Positions 22,160-31,189 of a stretch of DNA of 64,000 bases are shown here, in pieces. Position 1 is the stretch's first letter, and every line of letters starts with the position of its first letter. The notes beneath the pieces were generated by a model. The model worked only from the letters and a program-made list of their open reading frames with translations, did not search any database and was not told where the DNA came from. The stretch comes from Thermotogaceae bacterium (GTDB taxonomy: Bacteria > Thermotogota > Thermotogae > Thermotogales > Thermotogaceae): assembly GCA_027077795.1 (NCBI GenBank), contig JALWTT010000015.1, forward strand, positions 333,279-397,278. The letters run 5' to 3'. Position numbers and translations under genes: made by a program.

Positions 22160-23377
22160 ATGGTAGAGAGCGGCAGGAGGAAAATAGACTGGGCTTGGAA
22201 ATTTATGAGAGTTTTGAAGGAGATAAGGAGTAGGTATGAGAACGAGAAACCCCTTAAAGGATTCAGAGTGGGAGTCTCTGTGCATTTGGAGGCTAAAACA
22301 GCAAATTTGGCTATAACACTTCACGCCCTGGGAGCAGATGTCTATGTAACGGGAAGTAATCCTTTGACAACTCAGGATGATGTTGCAGAAGCTCTCAAAG
22401 ATTTTGGAGTGAATGTTTTTGCTAAGAGAACACACGATGAGAGAGAATACTGGAGGAATATACACAAGGTTCTGGATTCCCATCCTGATCTCATAGTTGA
22501 CGACGGGGCGGATTTGGGAGTGACTGCTCACACCGAGAGAACGGATGCCCTGGAGAACCTGAAAGGCATCTCGGAGGAGACAACTACAGGGGTTAAAAGG
22601 TTCAAAGCCTTGGAAAAGGATGGACTGCTCAAAGTACCTGTTATAGCGGTTAACAACGCAATGATGAAGCATCTTTTTGACAACAGATATGGAACGGGGC
22701 AATCCACTCTGGATGCCGTGATGAGGAATACGAATCTTTTGATAGCTGGCAAGAAGTTTGTCGTCGCTGGGTATGGTTGGTGTGGAAGAGGGGTTGCCCT
22801 GAGAGCAGCCGGTCTTGGGGCTAAAGTCATAGTCACCGAAGTGAATCCAATAAGGGCCGTCGAAGCTATTATGGATGGATTCGAGGTTATGAAGATGGAG
22901 GAAGCAGCCAAAGTGGGAGATTTCTTCGTCACAGTGACTGGAAACAAAGGTGTTATAACCATGGATCACATATACATGATGAAAGATGGAGCGATTTTGT
23001 CAAATGCTGGCCATTTCAACGTTGAAGTGGATATGAGAGCTCTCGAAAGAGAAGCACTGGAAAAATTTGAAGCTAGGCAGAACATAACGGGATATAAACT
23101 TAAAAATGGCAAGACTGTGTTCGTGATAGGAGAAGGCAGGCTTGTCAACCTTGCTGCTGGTGATGGACATCCCGTTGAGATCATGGATATGTCATTCGCC
23201 GTTCAAACGCTGGCTCAGCTCTATCTCTCGAAAAGCTACTCCAAGCTTGAGACAAGGGTTTACAACTTTCCAAAGGAAATGGATGAAGAAGTTGCTTCCC
23301 TTATGCTCGAGAGCATGGGTGTGAGCATCGACCTGATGACGGAAGATCAGAAGGAATATATGAGCAGCTGGAAATGA
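22160..23377 (+). CDS. ahcY: adenosylhomocysteinase (S-adenosylhomocysteine hydrolase)
   Basis: 405 residues. It hydrolyses S-adenosylhomocysteine to adenosine and homocysteine in the methyl cycle. Clear motifs: VHLEAKTANLA, TGSNPLTTQDDVA, DDGADLG, NNAMMKHLFDNRYGTGQST, the NAD-binding VAGYGWCGRGVALRAAGLGA near residue 205, NAGHFNVE, and NLAAGDGHPVEIMDMSFA near the C-terminus. It is the short form, without the about 40-residue insert of many bacterial enzymes and like archaeal and Thermotoga enzymes. It starts 18 nt after the alpha-mannosidase stop and overlaps the next gene by 4 nt (ATGA). Confidence 0.97.
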   Translation: MVESGRRKIDWAWKFMRVLKEIRSRYENEKPLKGFRVGVSVHLEAKTANLAITLHALGADVYVTGSNPLTTQDDVAEALKDFGVNVFAKRTHDEREYWRNIHKVLDSHPDLIVDDGADLGVTAHTERTDALENLKGISEETTTGVKRFKALEKDGLLKVPVIAVNNAMMKHLFDNRYGTGQSTLDAVMRNTNLLIAGKKFVVAGYGWCGRGVALRAAGLGAKVIVTEVNPIRAVEAIMDGFEVMKMEEAAKVGDFFVTVTGNKGVITMDHIYMMKDGAILSNAGHFNVEVDMRALEREALEKFEARQNITGYKLKNGKTVFVIGEGRLVNLAAGDGHPVEIMDMSFAVQTLAQLYLSKSYSKLETRVYNFPKEMDEEVASLMLESMGVSIDLMTEDQKEYMSSWK

Positions 23378-23868
23378 AGAGAATAGCCCTTTGGACGGTA
23401 GTCGTCATAATAGCTTTGGTTTTTTACTACTCATTTGGGTCAAACGCTCAAAAATCAATAGCGATTTTCGGTAGCAAGAGTTTCAGAGAGAGAGTGGAAA
23501 AGGGACTTGGCTTCTCACATGTTCGTTTCGTCGTGAAAAATTCGGGAAAGGTGGATGCTATATTTAGTGAAGCCAGTAGGACGTGTGAAGTCCATGGAGT
23601 GATGTATCATCTTGACTGGAAGGAGAGCGTTAAGGACTGGATAAAGGAGAGATTCGGTTACGGAGTAACTATGCTCCCTGTTTTCAATGATGAAATCGAC
23701 AAGGACTGGGTAAGGGTCTATTCAGAGTGTGGAAAGATCATAAAAGGTAGAATAAGCATGGCTTTTGAAAACGGCTGGCTGATAGTAAAGGTGGCAGTCT
23801 ACAAAGATGGGGAGCTTGTGGCTTACTATGACCCGATATCAGAGGAGCTGATAGAACCAGCTCGATGA
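23374..23868 (+). CDS. membrane-anchored protein of unknown function
   Basis: 164 residues that I do not recognise. One N-terminal hydrophobic segment (residues 4-20, MKRIALWTVVVIIALVFYYS) is either a membrane anchor or an uncleaved signal. The rest is soluble, mixed alpha/beta, with two Cys (TCEVHG and YSECGK). Its ATG overlaps the ahcY stop. The gyrA promoter starts at its last codons. It is probably translated by coupling to ahcY, but that does not reveal its role. Confidence 0.75.
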   Translation: MKRIALWTVVVIIALVFYYSFGSNAQKSIAIFGSKSFRERVEKGLGFSHVRFVVKNSGKVDAIFSEASRTCEVHGVMYHLDWKESVKDWIKERFGYGVTMLPVFNDEIDKDWVRVYSECGKIIKGRISMAFENGWLIVKVAVYKDGELVAYYDPISEELIEPAR

Positions 23869-23893
23869 CAACTGTGGCGAAAGAGTTATAATT
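23865..23893 (+). promoter_or_regulatory. gyrA promoter
   Basis: ATGACA (23865-23870) and TATAAT (23888-23893) are separated by exactly 17 nt, a near-consensus sigma-70 promoter. The -35 overlaps the stop codon of the preceding gene. It gives gyrA and the genes behind it their own transcription start. Confidence 0.75.
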
Positions 23894-23927
23894 AACTAAA
23901 GAGAACTTCTCGAGAGGAGGAATCGTT

Positions 23928-26342
23928 TTGCCGGAACATGTGATTAAGAAAGCTCTGGAAGATGAGCTGACAGAGTCGTATTTAAATTATTCCATGAGCG
24001 TGATAATAGGTAGAGCTATCCCGGATGTCAGGGATGGCTTGAAGCCAGTTCAGAGGAGAATACTCTATGGAATGATGGAACTCGGACTCACCCATAGATC
24101 TTCATTTAAAAAAAGCGCCAGGATCGTCGGAGAGGTTCTTGGAAAATACCATCCACACGGCGATGCAGCAGTTTATGACACACTTGTGAGAATGGCTCAA
24201 CCTTTTTCAATGAGGTATCCACTCGTTGAAGGTCAAGGAAACTTTGGCTCCATTGACAGAGATCCTCCAGCCGCAATGAGATATACGGAGGCTAGATTGA
24301 CAAAACTGGCTGAGGAGATGTTACAAGATTTGGATAAAGAAACTGTCTCGATGATGCCAAATTTCGATGAGACTCTCCTCGAACCAGAGGTACTCCCTGC
24401 TAAGGTTCCAAATCTCCTGATAAACGGAGCTTCTGGAATAGCTGTTGGCATGGCCACTTCCATACCCCCGCACAATCTTTCGGAGGTTGTCGACGCGATG
24501 ATTTCCTACATTGATAATCCCGAGATAACCATTTCCGAGCTCATGAGTCATATCAAAGGTCCTGATTTCCCCACTGGTGGAGTTCTGGTAAATCCTGAGT
24601 CTCTTAGAGGGATCTACGAAACGGGAAGAGGAAGCCTAAAGATAAGAGGAAAAGTTCATCTTGAGGAAGGAAAGAAGCGGGACAGGATAGTGATAACGGA
24701 GATACCCTACATGATTAGTAAAGCTGCACTTATAGAGGAGATAGCAAGATATGCCCAAAACGATGACAAAATTCGTATAAGGAACATCAGGGATGAATCT
24801 GACAAGCATGGTATGAGAGTGGTCGTTGAGGTACCAAAGGATTTGGATTGGAGGATAATCCTTAAGAACCTATACGTTCACACGTCCTTGCAAACCACGT
24901 TTACCGTTCAGATGCTCGTGATAGACGATATGAAAAAGCCAAGGTTAATGAATTTGAAGGAGTTAATAGCAGCGTTCGTGAAACACAGGTTTGAGGTTAT
25001 AAGAAAAAAAGCTCAGTATGAATATTCGCAATATTCAAGAAGAGCGCACGTTTTAGAAGGTTTGATGAAGTCTAGTAGAGCGATAGAAACGGTCGTGGAT
25101 ATCGTTAGAAGTAGCAAGAGCGTTGAAGATGCGAAGCGTGAACTTATAGATACCTTAGATGTTACCGAGGAGCAAGCAAAAGCAATTTTGGATATGAGGC
25201 TCTCCAGATTAACCGTTTTAGAGCTAGAAAAATTGCTGGATGAGTACACCGATCTGAACAGGAGGATGGAAAAAAACAGGAAGATAATAGAAAACGACTC
25301 GGAGGTCTACAGGGTTATGAAGGAGGAACTTCTAGCACTGAAGGAGGAATACGGAGACAGCAGGAGAACACAGATAGGGACCAATGAAAATGTGGATTAT
25401 TCCATCGAAGATCTCATAGTTGATGAAGACATAGTCATAACTTTGACGAAGAAAGGTTACATAAAAAGTACTCCTTTGAAGGATTACAGACTTCAAAGAA
25501 GAGGGGGAAAAGGTTTAAGAGGGGCAAAAGTTTCCGATGAAGATGCGGTGATTCTGTTAACAGCTGGCAGGCTTAAGGGAAGGACACTCTTCATAACATC
25601 TTTTGGGAAAGCGTTTGCTGTTAAGAATTACGAGATCGACACAACTTCTCGAGGTACTCGTGGAAGAAAAGTTGAAAGCTATCTGAAACTGGAACCTGGA
25701 GAAAGAATATTGGAGATGATACAACTAGACGATGAAGCAGGAGATATAGTTGTTTCCACAATCAGGGGGAAGGTAAAAAGAATGAAGATTGAGGATATAA
25801 GAAGTGCAGCTAGGAGTAGAGGGGTGAAGATAATAAAACTGAGTGAAAACGATTCTGTAGCTGCCGCGGCGCTGGCAAGAGATGAAAAAGCTATGATATT
25901 TCTTGCCACAAGGAATGGAATGGCTATAAGGTTTCCCGTGTCAAACACGAGAACCATGGGAAGAATAGCAGGTGGAGTAACTGGGATAAGACTCTCGAAT
26001 GACGATTATGTGGTTGATATGTCGGTTCTTAACGATGACAGCGGGTACATCCTGACCGTGACAAACGGCGGATTTGGAAAGAGAACCCCGGTGTCGGAAT
26101 ACAGAATGCAGAAAAGGGCCGGAGTTGGGCTAAAGAACTTCCCGATGGGGAAAGGTGTAGGGTATGTTGTGGGGGTGAAACTCGTCAGCGATGATGACGA
26201 GGTGATACTTATAACTAAAAAGGGAACCGTAATAAGGTTTCTCGCAGGCGATGTATCGGTCCAGAGTAGGTATGCTCGGGGCGTTAGACTCATAGTGCTA
26301 TCTGATGACGACGAGATCGCTCAAATCTCGGTGGTGAGGTGA
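23928..26342 (+). CDS. gyrA: DNA gyrase subunit A
   Basis: 804 residues, TTG start behind GAGGAGG. With GyrB it introduces supercoils using ATP. Motifs: [45 protein letters not shown], the catalytic Tyr in [10 protein letters not shown] (about residue 119), and coiled-coil LDMRLSRLT. The C-terminal domain carries a complete GyrA box QRRGGKG near 522 and six beta-pinwheel-like repeats, which supports gyrase rather than topoisomerase IV. Its stop overlaps the archease gene start (GTGA). Confidence 0.97.
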   Translation: MPEHVIKKALEDELTESYLNYSMSVIIGRAIPDVRDGLKPVQRRILYGMMELGLTHRSSFKKSARIVGEVLGKYHPHGDAAVYDTLVRMAQPFSMRYPLVEGQGNFGSIDRDPPAAMRYTEARLTKLAEEMLQDLDKETVSMMPNFDETLLEPEVLPAKVPNLLINGASGIAVGMATSIPPHNLSEVVDAMISYIDNPEITISELMSHIKGPDFPTGGVLVNPESLRGIYETGRGSLKIRGKVHLEEGKKRDRIVITEIPYMISKAALIEEIARYAQNDDKIRIRNIRDESDKHGMRVVVEVPKDLDWRIILKNLYVHTSLQTTFTVQMLVIDDMKKPRLMNLKELIAAFVKHRFEVIRKKAQYEYSQYSRRAHVLEGLMKSSRAIETVVDIVRSSKSVEDAKRELIDTLDVTEEQAKAILDMRLSRLTVLELEKLLDEYTDLNRRMEKNRKIIENDSEVYRVMKEELLALKEEYGDSRRTQIGTNENVDYSIEDLIVDEDIVITLTKKGYIKSTPLKDYRLQRRGGKGLRGAKVSDEDAVILLTAGRLKGRTLFITSFGKAFAVKNYEIDTTSRGTRGRKVESYLKLEPGERILEMIQLDDEAGDIVVSTIRGKVKRMKIEDIRSAARSRGVKIIKLSENDSVAAAALARDEKAMIFLATRNGMAIRFPVSNTRTMGRIAGGVTGIRLSNDDYVVDMSVLNDDSGYILTVTNGGFGKRTPVSEYRMQKRAGVGLKNFPMGKGVGYVVGVKLVSDDDEVILITKKGTVIRFLAGDVSVQSRYARGVRLIVLSDDDEIAQISVVR

Positions 26343-26713
26343 TGTATAAAGCGATTCCTCATACAGCAGATGAAGCTTACGAGATATCCTTTAGAAATGA
26401 AGTAGAGCTTTTTGAGGATATGATTGATATAATCAAAGGCGAAGCAGAATATGAATTGAGAAAAGAGGTCAGAGAGGAGGAATACAAACTGAGCGAAGAT
26501 TTGTTGAGTGATGTTTTCGACGTAACCAACGATATGATATACATGGTTGATAAGGGTTGGATTCCAATAGCAGTGAACGTTGAAGAGAAAGAAGCCTTTG
26601 TAATTTATCAAAAGGCTGATGTGAAGAGGTTCGATTTCAAGGCGCTGACATACCACATGGAACTTTCAGATGTGGGGAACTTGAGAATCTTAAAGGTGGT
26701 GTTTGATGTTTGA
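26339..26713 (+). CDS. archease-like protein
   Basis: 124 residues. The N-terminus [26 protein letters not shown] and C-terminal ILKVVFDV match archease, including the HTAD and C-terminal Asp residues that bind a metal. Archease assists the RNA ligase RtcB in other organisms. No rtcB lies in this window; here the gene sits between gyrA and lexA with overlaps on both sides, the same position as I recall in T. maritima (TM1083). GTG 26339 or the next codon ATG could be the start. It is slightly shorter than typical archease (about 140). Confidence 0.8.
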   Translation: MMYKAIPHTADEAYEISFRNEVELFEDMIDIIKGEAEYELRKEVREEEYKLSEDLLSDVFDVTNDMIYMVDKGWIPIAVNVEEKEAFVIYQKADVKRFDFKALTYHMELSDVGNLRILKVVFDV

Positions 26714-27312
26714 AGGATCTCACTGAGAAACAAAAGAGGATATTGAGTTTCATAGAGGAGTATCTTGAGAGACACGGATACCCTCCAAGTATGAGGGATA
26801 TAGCGAGGAGGTTCAGGATAACTCCTAGAGGTGCTCAGATGCATTTGATTGCTCTCGAGAAGAAAGGGTATATATCCAGATCTAGCAGAAGAGCGAGAGC
26901 TCTGAGTATCACGAGAAGAACAGAGGCTGTCCTTGTTCCGGTTGCTGGAACCATCGCAGCTGGAGAAGCCATAGACATGGTTGAGGAGATGGATGAAGAA
27001 ATAGAGGTACCTAAGAGTATGATATCTATGGGATATGAGCATTTTGCATTGAGAGTGAAGGGAAACAGCATGATAGGAGATCACATAATAGACGGAGATT
27101 ATGTGGTTATAAGGAAGCAAGCTTACGCTGACCCCGGAGATATAATCGCGGTATCCATAGACGGTGAACAGGCCACATTGAAGAGGTTGTCTTACGAGAG
27201 TGAAAGGGTGGTTCTTAAGCCTTCGAACCCCGAAGTGGATCCCATTGTTGTGGATCCGGAGAGGCTGAGTATTTTAGGAAAGCTCGTGGGAGTTATAAGA
27301 ATTGTAAAGTAA
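26710..27312 (+). CDS. lexA: LexA repressor
   Basis: 200 residues, TTG start overlapping the archease stop (TTGA). The N-terminal winged helix reads LTEKQKRILSFIEEYLERHGYPPSMRDIARRF. The autocleavage site is Ala84-Gly85 in GTIAAGEAI. The protease dyad is Ser120 in GNSMIGD and Lys158 in ATLKRL. All key residues for RecA-induced self-cleavage are present. LexA controls the SOS response; I did not find an obvious LexA box near its own operon. Being cotranscribed with gyrA is unusual outside this lineage. Confidence 0.96.
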   Translation: MKDLTEKQKRILSFIEEYLERHGYPPSMRDIARRFRITPRGAQMHLIALEKKGYISRSSRRARALSITRRTEAVLVPVAGTIAAGEAIDMVEEMDEEIEVPKSMISMGYEHFALRVKGNSMIGDHIIDGDYVVIRKQAYADPGDIIAVSIDGEQATLKRLSYESERVVLKPSNPEVDPIVVDPERLSILGKLVGVIRIVK

Positions 27313-27332
27313 AAGTTCTAGGAGGGGTTAAT

Positions 27333-27668
27333 ATGTACAAGTCATACGAGAAGGAAAATGTTGTCGTCATAATCCCGGGAGGAGAGCTGGATGTCACCAA
27401 TTCTATGAGTTTTAAAAATGAGATTGTTAGCAAGTTCATAGATGATGGGAAAGTCAACATAGTTCTTGATATGTCTGGTGTTGCTTACATGGATAGTTCC
27501 GCACTCGGAGCGATCATAAGCCTTTACAAGCGTTGCAGGATGAACGGAGGAAGCTTTGCAATAGCAGGGCTTGTTGATTCGGTGAAAAGGCTCTTCTCCA
27601 TAACAGCGCTTGATAAAGTGGTTCCCATATACAGCACAGTGGATGATGCTGTAAAGAGAATGAGGTGA
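27333..27668 (+). CDS. STAS-domain anti-sigma factor antagonist (first of two)
   Basis: 111 residues, a single STAS domain. The signature NIVLDMSGVAYMDSSALGAIISLYK places the phosphorylatable Ser at residues 55-56. Such proteins bind an anti-sigma factor kinase and release a sigma factor when unphosphorylated. Shine-Dalgarno AGGAGG precedes ATG 27333. It is followed at once by a second, divergent STAS gene. No anti-sigma kinase or phosphatase lies in the window. Confidence 0.95.
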   Translation: MYKSYEKENVVVIIPGGELDVTNSMSFKNEIVSKFIDDGKVNIVLDMSGVAYMDSSALGAIISLYKRCRMNGGSFAIAGLVDSVKRLFSITALDKVVPIYSTVDDAVKRMR

Positions 27669-27673
27669 TCGAA

Positions 27674-28006
27674 GTGACAAGCTGCAGTAAGGTAGAAGAT
27701 GCGGTTGTGGTTAGGATGCCACCTCTGCTGAACATGTTGAATTTTCCTGATTTAAAAAGGTGGTTGGAGGAAAATTGCGTGAAGAGCGAGAGAAAGATTA
27801 TCATGGATTTTTCGGGTGTGGAAAGCCTGGATAGCAGGGCTTTGGGGGAACTGATTTCTATGCAAAGAAGTTTGAGCGAATTTGGAGGGAAACTGATAAT
27901 ATCCTCTCCCAGCGATAAGATAAGAAGAATTCTCGATGTAACTTCGTTGGACAAGATATTGATCGTAACGAGCTCGCTGAAGGAAGCACTGGGGGTGAAG
28001 CTATGA
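27674..28006 (+). CDS. STAS-domain protein (second of two)
   Basis: 110 residues. IIMDFSGVESLDSRALGELISMQRSL keeps the STAS fold and a Ser at the phosphorylation position (LDSRALGE). I use GTG 27674, which has GAGGTG 6 nt upstream; a GTG at 27665 overlaps the previous stop. It shares little sequence with its neighbour outside the core, so the pair is an old duplication or two separate partners. rpiB overlaps its stop (ATGA). Confidence 0.9.
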   Translation: MTSCSKVEDAVVVRMPPLLNMLNFPDLKRWLEENCVKSERKIIMDFSGVESLDSRALGELISMQRSLSEFGGKLIISSPSDKIRRILDVTSLDKILIVTSSLKEALGVKL

Positions 28007-28437
28007 AAGTTGCAATTGGAAGTGATCACGCTGGATACGAGCTCAAAGAATCCGTTAAAGGATACCTGTCATCTAAGGGTGTGGAAGTTCTAGACATTGG
28101 GACCTATTCCGAAGAGAAAGTAGATTACCCTGATTACGCTAAGAAAGTCTGCGAGAAGCTCAGGAGCGGAGAAGCCAACCTCGGAATATTGATATGTGGG
28201 ACAGGACTCGGCATGTCCATAGCGGCAAACAAGTGCAGAGGCATAAGAGCTGCGCTGTGCCTGTATCCAGATATGGCTAGGCTCGCCAGAGAACACAACA
28301 ACGCTAATGTTCTGGTAATGGCTGGGAGACTTATGGGAAAGGAACTCGCTAATTGGACTGTTGATGCCTTTTTGAATTCGTATTTTCAAGGTGGAAGACA
28401 CGAGAGAAGGGTAAAGAAGTTGGAGGAAATAGAATGA
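28003..28437 (+). CDS. rpiB: ribose-5-phosphate isomerase B
   Basis: 144 residues. Interconverts ribose 5-phosphate and ribulose 5-phosphate. Motifs: VAIGSDHAGYELKE, DYPDYAKKV, the catalytic Cys65 in ILICGTGLGMSIAANK, REHNNANVLVMAGR. The ATG overlaps the STAS stop and the stop overlaps prmA (ATGA both times). The ribose-type ABC importer begins 1.3 kb downstream on the same strand, and rpiB could serve the pentose it brings in. Confidence 0.97.
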   Translation: MKVAIGSDHAGYELKESVKGYLSSKGVEVLDIGTYSEEKVDYPDYAKKVCEKLRSGEANLGILICGTGLGMSIAANKCRGIRAALCLYPDMARLAREHNNANVLVMAGRLMGKELANWTVDAFLNSYFQGGRHERRVKKLEEIE

Positions 28438-29252
28438 AACTCGAGGAGTCAATTTATGGGATCAGTGAGGAGGCGCTCCAGGATATCGAGGAGCGTCTTT
28501 TTGATTTAGAGCTTTTCTTGTACGCTATTGAGAAAAATGAGTCCGGGTTGTTCTTGAAAAGTTATGATCCCAAAATAGATGCACTTTTGAAGAGGATGGG
28601 ATATGAACCGCTTGAGAAAAAACAGGTGGATCCTTTGGAGTGGACAAAGAGGCAGCTCAGGGAACCTTTCGAAATTGCAAAGAAGGTTATTGTAGATCCG
28701 GTGGGAATTTACAAGGGTTCTGGGGAGATAATCCTGAGAATTCCGCCAGGAATGGCTTTTGGAACTGGTATCCATCCTACCACCAGGCTTGCGGCATCGT
28801 TCATAGTGGATTATTTCAAGCCAAGAATGAGTTTTCTCGATGTGGGAGCTGGAAGCGGTATCCTTTCCATATTGGCTGCAAAACTCGGTGCTTCAAAAAT
28901 TGTGGGGGTGGATATTGACAGGCTGTCTGTGGAAGTCGCCAGGGAGAACGCTAGATTGAATGGTGTGAGCATAGACTTCAGAATGGGTGATCTTGTCAAT
29001 GAGATAGATGAAAAGTTTGATTTTGTCGTAGCAAATATAGTTCCAAAAGTGTTGATAAAACTATCTAAAGGAGTTTTGAAAGTTGTTCACCGAGAAACCT
29101 TCCTGTTACTGTCTGGGATAAACGTTGAGGAGTTTCAGCGAGTCTTGAGAGCCTATCGAAGTAGAGGTTTTGAAAGCTTGGAAGTGAGGAGAGAAGAAGG
29201 TTGGAAAGCGACGATCTTGAAATTGTCAAAAAGCAATTGGGAAGAAATATAG
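28434..29252 (+). CDS. prmA: ribosomal protein L11 methyltransferase
   Basis: 272 residues. Methylates ribosomal protein L11 using S-adenosylmethionine. The N-terminal substrate domain is followed by the class I methyltransferase domain: PPGMAFGTGIHPTTRLA, SAM-binding LDVGAGSGILSILAAKLGA (about residue 136), VGVDID and VANIVPKVL. Length fits the family. Its 3' end overlaps the next gene by about 50 nt in another frame. Confidence 0.95.
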   Translation: MKLEESIYGISEEALQDIEERLFDLELFLYAIEKNESGLFLKSYDPKIDALLKRMGYEPLEKKQVDPLEWTKRQLREPFEIAKKVIVDPVGIYKGSGEIILRIPPGMAFGTGIHPTTRLAASFIVDYFKPRMSFLDVGAGSGILSILAAKLGASKIVGVDIDRLSVEVARENARLNGVSIDFRMGDLVNEIDEKFDFVVANIVPKVLIKLSKGVLKVVHRETFLLLSGINVEEFQRVLRAYRSRGFESLEVRREEGWKATILKLSKSNWEEI

Positions 29253-29704
29253 AGAACTTTCACAGAGTTGTTAGAAGATGCTCCTTTGGATTTCCAGTGG
29301 TTATAGAAAGCTTGCCGGAGAAAGACGGAGTGCCCTTTCCCACCCTTTACTGGCTTACCTGTCCTCATCTGAGAAGGGAAGTCTCCAGGCTTGAATCCAG
29401 CGGATGGATATCGAGGTTTGAAAAGTTAGTAGAAGAAGATGAGAGATTTCGAGAAAGGTTGTTGAAAGCTCATGAAATCGTTAAAAAAAGAAGAGATGCA
29501 CTTGCTGAGAGCTCTTGGGTGAGAAAAGTCTTGTCAAGTGTCGGAAGTGGGGGATTACGGAATCCGTTGAAGGTTAAGTGTCTCCATCTTCACCTTGCGG
29601 ATTTTCTAGCAGGTGTGGGAAACCCGATAGGCGAAAGGGTATGGAGCATGATCGAGAAAAAAGAGTGTGATAATATTCCAGCAGAGTGTGCACCACGGAG
29701 GTGA
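29201..29704 (+). CDS. DUF501-family protein
   Basis: 167 residues. GFPVVIESLPEKDGVPFPTLYWLTCPHLRREVSRLE is the DUF501 core; the C-terminal KVKCLHLHLADFLAGVGNPIGE with conserved Cys and His also fits. The family has no established function. The TTG start at 29201 follows GAGAGAAGAAGG and lies inside the end of prmA. The two conserved Cys and the His pair could bind metal (inference). Its stop overlaps the ABC ATPase start. Confidence 0.85.
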   Translation: MESDDLEIVKKQLGRNIENFHRVVRRCSFGFPVVIESLPEKDGVPFPTLYWLTCPHLRREVSRLESSGWISRFEKLVEEDERFRERLLKAHEIVKKRRDALAESSWVRKVLSSVGSGGLRNPLKVKCLHLHLADFLAGVGNPIGERVWSMIEKKECDNIPAECAPRR

Positions 29705-31188
29705 GAGTCACGTTTCTCTTGATGGAGGGTATAACAAAAACTTTTCCAGGAGTGTTGGCACTCGATTCAGTCACTTTTGAGATGGAAAAGGGAGAGGTTT
29801 GCGCACTTGTCGGTGAAAACGGTGCCGGGAAGAGCACATTAATAAAAATTCTGAGTGGTGTACATCGCCCAGATAGAGGAAAGATTTTCTTGGAAGGGAA
29901 AGAAAGGGACTTCAGATCACCGATAGATGCTATTAGAGCAGGAGTGGCTGTTATATACCAGGAGTTATCCCTAGCGGAAAATTTGCCGGTTTATGCGAAT
30001 GTTTTTTTGGGAAAAGAACCGTGGAAGTTTGGAATAAACCATTCGTATCTTGAAGAGAGGACGAAACTCATTCTAGAGGAGTTAGGGTTCGATATTGATC
30101 CAAAAATTGAAGTTGGAAAGCTCAATGTTTCTGAGAAACAGTTGGTAGCGATCGCGAAGGCACTTGCTTATGACGCCAAGATAATCGTTATGGACGAACC
30201 GACGGCTACATTGACAGAATACGAAGTAGAACGCCTTTTTGAAATAATTAAAAGACTGAAGAAAAGGGGAGTATCGGTTGTTTTCATATCACATAGACTT
30301 GATGAGATATTCGAAGTAGCGGACAAAGTGGTGATTTTGAGAGATGGGAAAAAAGTGGGTGAAGGAAAATTGGAGGACTTTTCAAGGGACGATATTATAA
30401 ATCTGATGGTGGGAAGGAAAATAGAAGATATGTATCCAAAGTACAACTCACCAGAGGATGACGTGGCCTTTAGAGTGAAAAACTTTGAAGTCCCTGGGTA
30501 TGTTTCAAAGCTTTCATTTGAAGTTAGAAAGGGGGAGATATTTGGTGTAGCAGGGCTTGTGGGTTGTGGAAAGAGCGAGCTGGCGCTAGGATTATTTGGC
30601 GCTATGAAGAGCCGCTTTGATGAGATGATGATTTTTGGTAGGAAGATAGGAAAGTTAAAGTCTCCGATAGATGCTCTCAGAAATGGTTTGGTTCTCATAC
30701 CGGAAGAGAGGAAGAAGCATGGACTTGTCCTTGGAATGAGCGTGGTCGAGAATATAGCTCTTCCTAACGTTGACAAAGTCTCAAATCCCATGTACTTATC
30801 CTGGAGGAAAACAACGAACCTGGCTGAAAGTGCCGTGAGAAAGTTTAACATAAAAACGCCTTCTGTGAGGCAGCTGGTGAAAAATCTATCTGGAGGGAAC
30901 CAGCAAAAGGTGGTAATAGGCAAATACATCTTTAGGGAGCCCGACGTTATAATTTTGGCTGAACCTACCCGCGGGATTGATGTTGGTGCGAAAGTCGAGG
31001 TTTATAGGATGATGAATGACTTGGCAAATTTGGGAAAAGCCATTCTGTTTATATCCTCGGAGCTGCCAGAGATAGTAAGCCTTTCTGATAGAGTGATGGT
31101 ACTTCACAGGGGAAAGATGACAGCGTTGCTCCATGGAGATCAAATCACCCAGGAAAACATTCTAAAGGCTGCTACGGGAGTGATGTAA
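29701..31188 (+). CDS. ribose-type ABC transporter ATPase (RbsA/MglA family)
   Basis: About 495 residues with two fused ATPase domains. The first has Walker A LVGENGAGKSTLIK, signature NVSEKQLVAIAKAL and Walker B IIVMDEPTA. The second has the divergent VAGLVGCGKSELALG, signature NLSGGNQQKVVIGK and VIILAEPTRGID. This is the CUT2 arrangement used for ribose, galactose, xylose or inositol. Start is uncertain: GTG 29701 overlaps the DUF501 stop and keeps the first beta-strand (FLLMEGITKTFPGV); TTG 29719 and ATG 29722 are alternatives. Operon order is ATPase, permease, binding protein. Confidence 0.95.
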   Translation: MRVTFLLMEGITKTFPGVLALDSVTFEMEKGEVCALVGENGAGKSTLIKILSGVHRPDRGKIFLEGKERDFRSPIDAIRAGVAVIYQELSLAENLPVYANVFLGKEPWKFGINHSYLEERTKLILEELGFDIDPKIEVGKLNVSEKQLVAIAKALAYDAKIIVMDEPTATLTEYEVERLFEIIKRLKKRGVSVVFISHRLDEIFEVADKVVILRDGKKVGEGKLEDFSRDDIINLMVGRKIEDMYPKYNSPEDDVAFRVKNFEVPGYVSKLSFEVRKGEIFGVAGLVGCGKSELALGLFGAMKSRFDEMMIFGRKIGKLKSPIDALRNGLVLIPEERKKHGLVLGMSVVENIALPNVDKVSNPMYLSWRKTTNLAESAVRKFNIKTPSVRQLVKNLSGGNQQKVVIGKYIFREPDVIILAEPTRGIDVGAKVEVYRMMNDLANLGKAILFISSELPEIVSLSDRVMVLHRGKMTALLHGDQITQENILKAATGVM

Positions 31189-31189
31189 T

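Noticed and set aside
21944..22969. 341-residue open frame on the minus strand
   Set aside because: It lies opposite the end of the alpha-mannosidase and the start of ahcY, both certain genes. The translation is rich in Ser, His and Ile without any motif.
23928..26342. Reading gyrA as topoisomerase IV subunit parC
   Set aside because: A complete GyrA box (QRRGGKG) and the full C-terminal repeats support gyrase.
30168..30929. 253-residue open frame on the minus strand
   Set aside because: Antisense to the RbsA-type ATPase, Phe/Ser-rich and without domains; a shadow of the codon bias.
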